Below, in pieces: positions 1-5,409 of a stretch of 8,189 nucleotides of DNA (position 1 is the first letter of the stretch; each line of letters starts with the position of its first letter). This stretch comes from Avichristensenella sp031550455 (lineage in GTDB: Bacteria; Bacillota; Clostridia; Christensenellales; Aristaeellaceae), in assembly GCA_031550455.1 (NCBI GenBank), contig JAVBOQ010000253.1, positions 1-8,189 on the forward strand. Reading direction: 5' to 3'. Under the pieces are notes generated by a model. The model saw nothing but the letters and a program-made list of their open reading frames with translations. It made no database searches and had not been told where the DNA came from. The position numbers were made by a program, and so were the translations under genes.

Positions 1-676
1 CACGGCCCTGCACGAACGACAGCGGGGCGTCGACGACCGCGCCGCCCTCGTCGAGCACGAACGCGGGCCGGACGCCGCGCTTCGAAAGCGCCGCGACGAT
101 GCCGGGCGCGCCGCCGCCCGCGATCTCCTCGTCGCCGCCGAACGCGAAATAGACGTCCGTCGCGGGCATGAACCCTTCGGCGATCAGCGCCTCGGCAGCC
201 TCGAGTATGGACAGCAGCGTTCCCTTGGTGTCGAGCGTTCCGCGGCCCCAGATCACGCCGTTTTCCAGCACGGCGTCAAACGGCGGCTTTCGCCACAGCG
301 CGGCCTCGGCCGGTACGACGTCGTAGTGCGCCATCAGCACCGCGGGATCGCCCGCCGCGCGGCCCTTCCACAGGTACAAAAGCCCACGGTCGCCGATTCT
401 TTCGCGCAGACAGCATTCGTGTACCTTCGGGTAGAGCGTCTCCAGCAGCTTCGGGAACGCGTCGAACGCGGCGGGGTCCTCGAGCGCCTTGTCTGCGCTC
501 GACACCGTTTTGACGCGGATCATCGCCCGCATCCGCTCGGCGACGCCCGCCTCGTCGACTGCGACCGGCCCGCCGCCCGCCTGAGGCTCCGCCTTGGGCC
601 GAAACAGCGCCGTGCGGATCAGCAGCGCGGCGATGAACCCGATAAGCAGCGCGAGCAAAACCCAAAGCGCGGTCAC
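1..676 (-). CDS. M20 family metallopeptidase, membrane-anchored, CPS1/PM20D1-like (3' end beyond window)
   Basis: Zinc-dependent hydrolase of the M20 family, which cleaves peptides or N-acyl amino acids. Only the first 225 residues are present. The start is GTG, and GTGA overlaps the stop of the upstream gene; a GGAGG motif lies 6 nt before it. Residues 3-21 are a hydrophobic segment followed by a basic stretch, so the protein is probably anchored in the membrane. The metal-site motifs are visible in order: HYDVVP (His117, Asp119), GRGTLDTKG (Asp149, bridging), GGDEEIAG (Glu183 general base, Glu184 ligand) and VLDEGG (Asp209). The order and spacing resemble carboxypeptidase S/PM20D1 relatives, which also carry an N-terminal membrane segment. 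The lid domain and the last His ligand lie outside the window. It is the third gene of an operon with two membrane proteins, which suggests that it processes what they transport (inference). Confidence 0.9.
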   Translation of the reverse strand, partial: MTALWVLLALLIGFIAALLIRTALFRPKAEPQAGGGPVAVDEAGVAERMRAMIRVKTVSSADKALEDPAAFDAFPKLLETLYPKVHECCLRERIGDRGLLYLWKGRAAGDPAVLMAHYDVVPAEAALWRKPPFDAVLENGVIWGRGTLDTKGTLLSILEAAEALIAEGFMPATDVYFAFGGDEEIAGGGAPGIVAALSKRGVRPAFVLDEGGAVVDAPLSFVQGR

Positions 677-1329
677 AGCCTGCCTCCCTTGTACAAAAGG
701 CGGCCCGCGCCGATCGCGATCAGCGCGCCGACCGGCACGAGCACGCCGACCGACCCGGAAAGGCTCGGCACGGCGATGAACAGTGCCAGCATGAACAGCA
801 GCGGCGCGACCGAGAGCTTCCAGTTTTTCGATACATAGACGACCGCCAGCGCGCCGAACAGCGCGGGCAGGATGTTGTCAAACGCTGGCGCGAGCGCCGG
901 GGATTCCAAAATCGGTTGCAGCGTGGACAGCAGCAGCACGCCGAGCGCGATGATCACCGTCGTGACAATCGCCGACACCGCGATCGCAATCGTCGAAATG
1001 ACCTCGCCCGCCTCGGTGCCGGGCTTCGCCTTCGCGGCCTCCATCGCGTTTAACGCGCAGGGCACTTTGAGGTTCGTCAGGTTGCCGGTGATGAACCCGA
1101 GGTACGACCCGCCCGCGCCGAGCATCGGCGTGAACGTGAACACCTCGATGATGCCGACCGTCCAAAAAATCGGCGCGACGCCGAGCAGCCCCTTGAACAC
1201 ATGCGTCATCTCGGGCCACGCGTCGTAGTACACGCAGATTGCAAAAGGCACAGTCAGCATCACGAGGATGCCCAGCGCGGTCCAGATCCGCCCGTAGAAA
1301 TGCACGCTGTCCTGATAATCCCGTTTCAT
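673..1329 (-). CDS. Polytopic membrane protein, partner of the DUF5058 protein
   Basis: A 218-residue integral membrane protein with about six hydrophobic segments (roughly residues 14-35, 48-68, 107-137, 151-167, 170-190 and 193-212). Between segments 2 and 3 is a polar, glycine-rich stretch, GAGGSYLGFITGNLTNLKVP (71-90). It looks like a re-entrant or substrate-contacting loop and is the most distinctive part of the protein. I do not recognise a named family with certainty. The start ATG has an AGGAGG motif about 8 nt upstream. The gene begins 13 nt after the DUF5058 stop and its TGA overlaps the GTG of the M20 peptidase, so the three are almost certainly co-transcribed and translationally coupled. 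I infer that it forms a two-subunit transporter with the DUF5058 protein. I see nothing specific to a channel, and the substrate is unknown. Confidence 0.85.
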   Translation of the reverse strand: MKRDYQDSVHFYGRIWTALGILVMLTVPFAICVYYDAWPEMTHVFKGLLGVAPIFWTVGIIEVFTFTPMLGAGGSYLGFITGNLTNLKVPCALNAMEAAKAKPGTEAGEVISTIAIAVSAIVTTVIIALGVLLLSTLQPILESPALAPAFDNILPALFGALAVVYVSKNWKLSVAPLLFMLALFIAVPSLSGSVGVLVPVGALIAIGAGRLLYKGGRL

Positions 1330-1342
1330 TTTTCGCCCCTCC

Positions 1343-2068
1343 TCAGCCGATCCACCGGGTGATCGGAATCGACAGCGCCATCGCGCCGAGCATGCTGATC
1401 GGCAGCGCGTACTGTTCGAGCCACTGCCACTTGCACACCTTGATCAGAATGCCCATCACGCCCATCACGGCTGCCGAGCACAGCGCCACGAACACCGGGA
1501 TCCACCCGGCGGCGCCCTGGCGGATGTCCGCGAACAGGTAGCCCAAGAACGTCGAGATCATGCCGAGGAACATGCAGGTGAGGAATGTGTCGCCCCACTT
1601 TTCGTCCCTCGACTTCAGCCGGACGATGCCGCCCTGGATCTTTTTGAGCGCGAACAGGATCACGAAGATGCCGGGGATGATGCCGAGCGTCATGACCCAC
1701 GCGATCGCCGAGAACGCCCGCGGGTCGGTGACCGGCGCGCTGGTGGCGATGCCGATCGCGTTCGCCGTGGTCGTCGCGGCGGGCAGCTCGTACGTCACCG
1801 CGCCGAGCACGCTGAGGCGTATCCAGGGCAGCGGCAGCCCGAGAAACTTCGACAGCGCGATCACGCCCAGCAGGATCGAAACCGCAGGCGCGACGGTGAA
1901 CAGCGCGCTCGACGCGACCGTCTTTCGAAGCACCGGCGCGGCGATGCCGAGCGCTTTCGCGCGGCGCAGCGCCCGAAAGAGGAAAAATCCGGATTGCAGC
2001 AGAATGAACGCGACGACGATGCCGGCCAAGGCGTACAGGAAACCGGAATTGACAGAGAAGGTTTTCAT
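1343..2068 (-). CDS. DUF5058 family membrane protein
   Basis: A 241-residue membrane protein with about seven hydrophobic segments (approximately residues 10-32, 52-75, 83-107, 122-142, 162-181, 187-208 and 218-238). The sequence fits my recollection of the DUF5058 family: a first helix followed by a basic loop, then the conserved-looking stretch SSALFTVAPAVSILLGVIAL (53-72), the PWIRLSVLGA helix and a small-residue-rich TTTANAIGIA region. Function is not established; with its partner and an M20 peptidase downstream, a transporter role is plausible (inference). Two in-frame ATGs exist, at 2074 and 2068. The second is preferred because the AGGGCGGG motif sits about 6 nt before it but directly abuts the first. 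It is the first gene of the operon, about 35 nt downstream of the predicted transcription start. Confidence 0.85.
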   Translation of the reverse strand: MKTFSVNSGFLYALAGIVVAFILLQSGFFLFRALRRAKALGIAAPVLRKTVASSALFTVAPAVSILLGVIALSKFLGLPLPWIRLSVLGAVTYELPAATTTANAIGIATSAPVTDPRAFSAIAWVMTLGIIPGIFVILFALKKIQGGIVRLKSRDEKWGDTFLTCMFLGMISTFLGYLFADIRQGAAGWIPVFVALCSAAVMGVMGILIKVCKWQWLEQYALPISMLGAMALSIPITRWIG

Positions 2069-2110
2069 CCGCATCCCGCCCTTTGTTATGATAGGTCTTC
2101 TTGCGCTTCA

Positions 2111-2139
2111 ATTGTACACGCATTGGCAAGCGGCGGCAA
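2111..2139 (-). promoter_or_regulatory. Sigma-A-type promoter of the DUF5058-partner-M20 operon
   Basis: On the minus strand TTGCCG (2139-2134) is followed after exactly 17 nt by TACAAT (2116-2111). The -35 matches 4 of 6 and the -10 matches 5 of 6 consensus bases. The expected start near 2104 leaves a leader of about 35 nt with the ribosome binding site. A 32-nt palindrome lies 5 nt upstream of the -35. Confidence 0.6.
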
Positions 2140-2144
2140 GCGGA

Positions 2145-2176
2145 GAAACGCCGGAGCCAATTGGTTCCGGCGTTTC
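2145..2176 (-). terminator. 32-nt palindrome: likely terminator of the LRR gene, or operator
   Basis: GAAACGCCGGAGCCAA (2145-2160) is followed directly by its near-perfect reverse complement (2161-2176). Fifteen of 16 pairs match and the remaining one is a G-U type pair, so RNA would form a long GC-rich stem closed by AATT. Read on the minus strand it lies 66 nt after the LRR stop codon and ends in GTTTCTCC, so the U-tract is short. It also sits 5 nt upstream of the -35 of the next operon, so a protein-binding role cannot be excluded. Confidence 0.5.
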
Positions 2177-2212
2177 GTCGCGCCTCCTTGATTTGCGAAC
2201 GCTTTTCTTGTG

Positions 2213-2235
2213 AAAATGCGCCTTTGTTGCGGCGC
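2213..2235 (-). terminator. Weak hairpin after the LRR gene
   Basis: On the minus strand GCGCC (2235-2231), an 8-nt loop and GGCGC (2222-2218) are followed by ATTTT (2217-2213). It begins 6 nt past the LRR stop codon. The 5-bp stem is short, so it is at best an auxiliary terminator before the stronger palindrome at 2145-2176. Confidence 0.25.
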
Positions 2236-2241
2236 TTTCCG

Positions 2242-3771
2242 CTACTCCTCCTCGATTACTTCGTAATAGACCATTTCGTTTTCTTCCGCGTACCGCTCCG
2301 CATAGGAACCTTCGTGTACATAAATTGTGGTCATGTCGAACACGTGCTCGCCGATTTTGGCCAGCGAAACAGGCAGGGTCATTTCCTCCAGCGAGAAGCA
2401 GAACCAGAATGCCCACTCGCCGATCTCGGTCAGCGATTCCGAGAGCGTGACTTCTTCCAGCGCGGAGCATCCCTCAAACGCGGATTCGCCGATGGCGGTC
2501 ACCGTGTCCGGCATGGAGATCCGGACGATGTATTCGTTGCCGTTGAACGCGTTGTCCGCGATGACGTCAATGCCGTCCGGCACCGCGTATGCTTCGTCTT
2601 CCCTGGCGCACGGGTATGTGTGCAGAATATGGTCGTGCCGGTCGATCAGTACGCCGTCCGGCGAAGCGTAGATAGGATTGTCGGGATCCACCTCTATGGC
2701 CGCGAGAGACGACGCATAACAGAACGCGCTGTCGCCGATGTACGTTGCGCTTTCCGGTATCGCGACCACTGTCAGGCCGTAGCAGCTCGCGAACGCGTGG
2801 CCGCCGATTTCCAGCAGCCCGTCCGGCAGACCGATTGCTTCCAGCGATCCGCAGGACCGGAACGCGCTGTCTCCGATCGCGCGAAGCGAATCTGGCAGCG
2901 TGACCCGCTTCAGCGTGCGGCACCCCATAAACGCCCGCTCGGCAATGTACGTAACGCCTTCCGGTACCGCGTAGGCAGCATCCGCCCGCGCGATCGGATA
3001 GGTGTGCAGTATGTTTTCGTTCCTGTCAAACAGCACGCCGTCCCGCGCTTCGTAAGCGGGGTTTCCCGGATCGACTCCGATTGCGGAAAGGCTGTTGTAG
3101 GAAAGAGCGCCGGGACCGATGCGCGCGACGCCCGCGGGAATGGTTATTTCCGACAGGCCGCTTGCGTAAAACGCGTTGTCGCCGATTTCGGTGAGCGATT
3201 CCGGCAGCGCGACCCGCAGCGCATAGCTCCCTGTGAACGCGTTCGCGCCGATGGCCGCAATGCCGTCCGGCACTTGGTACGCGTCGCCCTGTTTGCCGGA
3301 GGGATAGGTGTGGAGCGCATTGGCGCGCTGGTCAAACAACACGCCGTCCCGCGAGGCGTAGACCGGGTTGTCGGCCGCGACCTCAATGGAGGCGAGCAGT
3401 TCCAACGACAACATGCCATGCTCGCCTGGTTTCACGCAAAAGGCGTACGCGCTGATATCGGTTACCGTGTCCGGAAGGGTGATCTGTTCCAGGGAAAAGC
3501 ACATGTCAAAGGCGTAATCGCCGATGGCGGTCACCCGAAGGCCGCCGAGCGTTGCGGGAACGTCCGCGCGCGGTGTATCTGCGTTAACACACGTAATGGT
3601 AACGGTTTCTCCGTCCGGGTTGATCGCGTAGCGAAAGCCGTCCGCTTCACGGTCCGCGGAAGCAGGTTCGGCGAGCGCGCCGCAGGGCAGCGACAGGAAC
3701 AGGACCGCCGCCAGCAGCGCGGCTGTCCTCGTGCGCCATACACGCGTGAACTGCCTGATTGTCATTTTCAT
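2242..3771 (-). CDS. Secreted BspA-like leucine-rich repeat (LRR_5) protein
   Basis: A 509-residue exported protein built from LRR_5 (BspA-type) repeats, seen as recurring 'IGDNAF...L..ITLPDSL..IG' units from about residue 77 to 478. A signal peptide is clear: basic residues 1-16, a hydrophobic core 17-29 and a likely cleavage after ALA at 34. Three blocks break the solenoid regularly, near residues 134-165, 235-268 and 363-398. Each has NPxYxxxDGVLxD, then LHTYP, then YxVPxG. The C-terminus (GSYAERYAEEN...) has the usual capping form of such proteins. There is no LPXTG motif, transmembrane tail or lipobox, so it is probably released or held non-covalently. Relatives are often linked to adhesion or host interaction; the ligand is unknown. 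An in-frame stop lies two codons before ATG 3771, and that ATG has no good ribosome binding site of its own. Codon use appears less GC-biased than in neighbouring genes. Confidence 0.92.
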   Translation of the reverse strand: MKMTIRQFTRVWRTRTAALLAAVLFLSLPCGALAEPASADREADGFRYAINPDGETVTITCVNADTPRADVPATLGGLRVTAIGDYAFDMCFSLEQITLPDTVTDISAYAFCVKPGEHGMLSLELLASIEVAADNPVYASRDGVLFDQRANALHTYPSGKQGDAYQVPDGIAAIGANAFTGSYALRVALPESLTEIGDNAFYASGLSEITIPAGVARIGPGALSYNSLSAIGVDPGNPAYEARDGVLFDRNENILHTYPIARADAAYAVPEGVTYIAERAFMGCRTLKRVTLPDSLRAIGDSAFRSCGSLEAIGLPDGLLEIGGHAFASCYGLTVVAIPESATYIGDSAFCYASSLAAIEVDPDNPIYASPDGVLIDRHDHILHTYPCAREDEAYAVPDGIDVIADNAFNGNEYIVRISMPDTVTAIGESAFEGCSALEEVTLSESLTEIGEWAFWFCFSLEEMTLPVSLAKIGEHVFDMTTIYVHEGSYAERYAEENEMVYYEVIEEE

Positions 3772-3833
3772 ACGCTATCATACCGCATTTTGTCTCCGGC
3801 AAACCGGTGACCGTATCGTCTGTTTCTTTTCAT
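3768..3833 (-). other. Possible leader mini-ORF overlapping the LRR start
   Basis: A 21-codon frame (MKRNRRYGHRF...) starts at 3833 and stops with TGA at 3770-3768, overlapping the LRR ATG as ATGA. Its first ATG lacks a ribosome binding site. An internal ATG at 3788 in the same frame has GGAG 5 nt upstream and would encode only MRYDSV before the same stop. This is the best ribosome binding site in the leader, so translation of the LRR gene may be coupled to this short frame. It may also be chance. Confidence 0.25.
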
Positions 3834-3886
3834 CCGCGCGCTTGGCCGGAGAACGGTGTTCCTTTCTGTTTTTTATCTATTACAAA

Positions 3887-3915
3887 ATTATAGCATATGC
3901 GCCTGAGGCCGTCAA
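3887..3915 (-). promoter_or_regulatory. Strong sigma-A-type promoter of the LRR gene
   Basis: On the minus strand TTGACG (3915-3910), 17 nt, then a perfect TATAAT (3892-3887). This is the best sigma-A match in the window. The predicted start near 3880 leaves a leader of about 108 nt before the LRR ATG. The leader contains an A-rich stretch (GATAAAAAACAGAAAGGAAC) and the mini-ORF described separately. The multi-hairpin region begins about 15 nt upstream of the -35. Confidence 0.8.
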
Positions 3916-3929
3916 CAAACGGTGTGCAC

Positions 3930-3963
3930 GCGCCAGGGCGATTTCATTTGCAATGAAATCGCC
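3930..3963. repeat. Palindromic repeat, copy 1
   Basis: GCGCC at 3930-3934 is followed by the CAGGGCGATTTCATTT arm, a short loop and AATGAAATCGCC. The 20-base GCGCCAGGGCGATTTCATTT block is identical to 5302-5321. Copy 1 is the first hairpin of the longer chain. A second shared segment, TGAAATCTTGTG (3985-3996), follows here after an extra 21-nt insert compared with copy 2. Confidence 0.8.
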
Positions 3964-4143
3964 GACAGGAGCGGGGACGGCGCCTGAAATCTTGTGAGAT
4001 TTCCGGGCGGCGCCGGGACCGGGCGCAGATTCCGCCGCCATCCAGCGGGATGGCTATGGAATCTGCCCATTTTCGGCGCGCATGTCGCCGAAAATGATTG
4101 CATTCGAGGCGTTCACACGCCTCGAGCTCCGGGAGTGATCACT
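3930..4143. other. Multi-hairpin non-coding element between azlD and the LRR promoter
   Basis: The 439-base gap 3772-4210 holds the LRR leader and promoter and then this chain of inverted repeats. H1: 12-bp arms 3937-3948/3952-3963, loop TGC. H2: CGGCGCC 3978-3984 with 4009-4015, enclosing GAAATCT/AGATTTC (3986-3992/3997-4003). H3: CAGATTCC 4026-4033 with 4058-4065, enclosing GCCATCC/GGATGGC around AGCG. H4: perfect 11-bp arms 4068-4078/4086-4096. H5: perfect 8-bp arms 4105-4112/4117-4124, loop TCAC. Last is the palindrome AGTGATCACT at 4134-4143. Almost every base from 3937 to 4124 falls in or between stems. No convincing coding frame or U-tract follows any stem. It may be a structured RNA, a dispersed palindromic element or a regulatory site; strand is not determined. 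From 4144 to 4210 I see only AT-richer spacer after azlD. Confidence 0.7.
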
Positions 4144-4210
4144 TCTTAATTCCAAATAAAACCGCCCTGCGTACGCGCCTGTATGCCGCGTCGTGCATCC
4201 GGATGTTCGG

Positions 4211-4540
4211 TTACCGCCAGATCAACTGCACGAAAAGCATGTAAACTGCGGTTCCGGCCGCGATCGCCAGCAGCGTGTTCTTTCTCCACAGGTACAGGCC
4301 CGCCACGGCCAGCACGCCGAGCGCTTCCGGCGCGCCATACGGTGATACGGCCGGTGAAACATCCTTCAGGCAATACACGACGAGCATCCCGATGATGGCG
4401 TACGGCAGCGCGTCGCCGAGGTACGCGACGTACTTCGGCAGCGGCCTGTCCGCCGGGAACGCGAGGAACGGCAGCGCGCGCAGCAAGAGCGTCGCCAGCG
4501 CGACGATGCCGATGGTGATCAGCGCCTGGGCCGTAGTCAT
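4211..4540 (-). CDS. azlD: AzlD family branched-chain amino acid transport subunit
   Basis: The small membrane subunit that pairs with AzlC to export branched-chain amino acids and analogues such as azaleucine. The 109 residues have about four hydrophobic segments (5-24, 39-58, 71-84 and 87-106). Features usual for AzlD are visible: RALPFLAF (21-28), YLGDALPYAIIGMLVVYCL (40-58) and a conserved end near LFVQLIW. The chosen start at 4540 overlaps the azlC stop as ATGA and has GAGGAGG 8 nt upstream. A longer frame extends to 4702, but its extra N-terminus is arginine-rich and overlaps azlC, so it is not used. Co-translation with azlC is expected. No classic terminator follows directly; the hairpin chain starts about 70 nt downstream. 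Confidence 0.92.
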   Translation of the reverse strand: MTTAQALITIGIVALATLLLRALPFLAFPADRPLPKYVAYLGDALPYAIIGMLVVYCLKDVSPAVSPYGAPEALGVLAVAGLYLWRKNTLLAIAAGTAVYMLFVQLIWR

Positions 4541-5235
4541 GGCTGCCGCCTCCTCTCGAGCCGCCCGCGCGCGACCGTCAGCGCGGCGACCATCACCGCC
4601 ATTGTCGGCAGGATGAACCACTGCTTTCCGAATATCAGCAGGCAGGCCGCGGCCGCCGCGACGCCGATCAGCGACGGGACGCGGCCTTTTTTCGTTTGCC
4701 ACTGGCTAAGGAAGATGACGACGAACAGCGCGGTCATGACAAATTCGATGCCCTTGGTGTCAAACGCGACCGCCGAACCGAGCAGCGCGCCCGCGACCGA
4801 GCCGGTCACCCAGTACAGGTGGTCGAGCGCGGCGACCGAAAGCGAATACCGCTTCGGGTCGACGCCTTCCGGCGGTTCGGACGCTGTCAGCAGCGAAAAC
4901 GTCTCGTCGGTCAGCGCGAAGATCATGTACGCCTTTGCCCTGCCGAAATCGCGGAATTTCGCGAGCATCGCGACGCCGTAGAACAGGTGGCGCGCGTTCA
5001 CCATCAGCGTCAGCAGCAGCGCCTCGACCGGCGCGAAGCCGCCGGACAGCAGCCCGACCGCGACGAACTGCATCGACCCGGCGTAGATGCAAAGGCTCAT
5101 CAGCAGCGCGTACGGCGCGCCGTATCCGCGGCTGGCAAGCAGGATCCCAAATGCCGCGCCGAGAAACAGGTACCCGGTCATGACAGGGACCGTGCGCGGG
5201 AAGGCCGCCCTGACGGTGTCTCTCCATGATTTCAT
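4537..5235 (-). CDS. azlC: AzlC family branched-chain amino acid exporter, large subunit
   Basis: The 232-residue integral membrane subunit of the AzlCD exporter, of normal length for the family. Family-type motifs are present: YAGSMQFVAVGLL (51-63), VNARHLFYGVAML (79-91) and LTDETFSLL (108-116). Hydrophobic segments run through residues 17-35, 44-64, 68-79, 135-155, 163-179 and 187-225. The start ATG at 5235 has GGAGG with an 8-nt spacer. It is the first gene of a two-gene operon with its own promoter at 5269-5297. It diverges from an AraC-GGDEF regulator gene, which makes that protein a natural candidate to control export (inference from arrangement only). Confidence 0.95.
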   Translation of the reverse strand: MKSWRDTVRAAFPRTVPVMTGYLFLGAAFGILLASRGYGAPYALLMSLCIYAGSMQFVAVGLLSGGFAPVEALLLTLMVNARHLFYGVAMLAKFRDFGRAKAYMIFALTDETFSLLTASEPPEGVDPKRYSLSVAALDHLYWVTGSVAGALLGSAVAFDTKGIEFVMTALFVVIFLSQWQTKKGRVPSLIGVAAAAACLLIFGKQWFILPTMAVMVAALTVARGRLERRRQP

Positions 5236-5268
5236 TCGTGATGCCTCCGGAAAACAGCGATGGTGGAC

Positions 5269-5297
5269 AGTATAATCGGTTTTCCGCGTTCACGCAA
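5269..5297 (-). promoter_or_regulatory. Sigma-A-type promoter of azlCD
   Basis: On the minus strand TTGCGT (5297-5292), a 17-nt spacer and TATACT (5274-5269), matching 4 of 6 and 5 of 6. The predicted start near 5262 leaves a leader of about 27 nt that ends in the GGAGG of azlC. The palindromic repeat copy 2 begins just upstream of the -35. Confidence 0.7.
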
Positions 5298-5301
5298 TCC
5301 T

Positions 5302-5350
5302 GCGCCAGGGCGATTTCATTTTAAATGAAATCGCCCTGAATCTTGTGCGA
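5302..5350. repeat. Palindromic repeat, copy 2 (shortened)
   Basis: A near-perfect palindrome at 5306-5338: CAGGGCGATTTCATTT, a single central T, then the exact 16-base reverse complement. It is preceded by GCGC and followed by TGAATCTTGTG (5337-5347), matching TGAAATCTTGTG of copy 1 with one base missing. The later hairpins of the copy 1 region are absent. It sits between the divergent azlC and AraC-GGDEF promoters. No U-tract follows on either strand, so a terminator role is unlikely. Confidence 0.8.
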
Positions 5351-5356
5351 ATCATC

Positions 5357-5386
5357 AAGACAATCACCACGGCCACGCGATATACT
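5357..5386 (+). promoter_or_regulatory. Sigma-A-type promoter of the AraC-GGDEF gene
   Basis: AAGACA (5357-5362), an 18-nt spacer and TATACT (5381-5386). The -35 is weak (4 of 6) but the -10 is good (5 of 6). The expected start near 5393 leaves a very short leader containing the GGGAGG ribosome binding site. A weak -35 fits a promoter that needs an activator or is expressed at a low level. Confidence 0.5.
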
Positions 5387-5409
5387 GTTGCCGGTCGGGA
5401 GGGAAGCGG

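Noticed and set aside
2101..3810. Long plus-strand open frame of 569 codons opposite the LRR gene
   Set aside because: It is antisense to a clear signal-peptide LRR protein, is rich in Arg and Val typical of GC-rich shadow frames, and shows no domain or ribosome binding site.
3912..4103. Short minus-strand frame inside the hairpin region
   Set aside because: Its sequence follows the inverted repeats, and it has no ribosome binding site or recognisable protein feature.
3930..4143. CRISPR array
   Set aside because: The arms of the hairpins differ from each other; there are no identical direct repeats separated by uniform spacers.
4541..4702. N-terminal extension of azlD to 4702
   Set aside because: The extra 54 residues are Arg-rich, overlap azlC in another frame and precede the well-placed ATG with GGAGG at 4540.
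5306..5338. Rho-independent terminator
   Set aside because: The stem is strong, but no run of T follows on either strand, and the position between two divergent genes gives it nothing to terminate.
3930..5350. azlCD as a transposon carried between the two repeat copies
   Set aside because: The copies are in the same orientation and unequal in length, there is no transposase, and azlC has its own promoter outside the repeat; target-site duplications were not seen.
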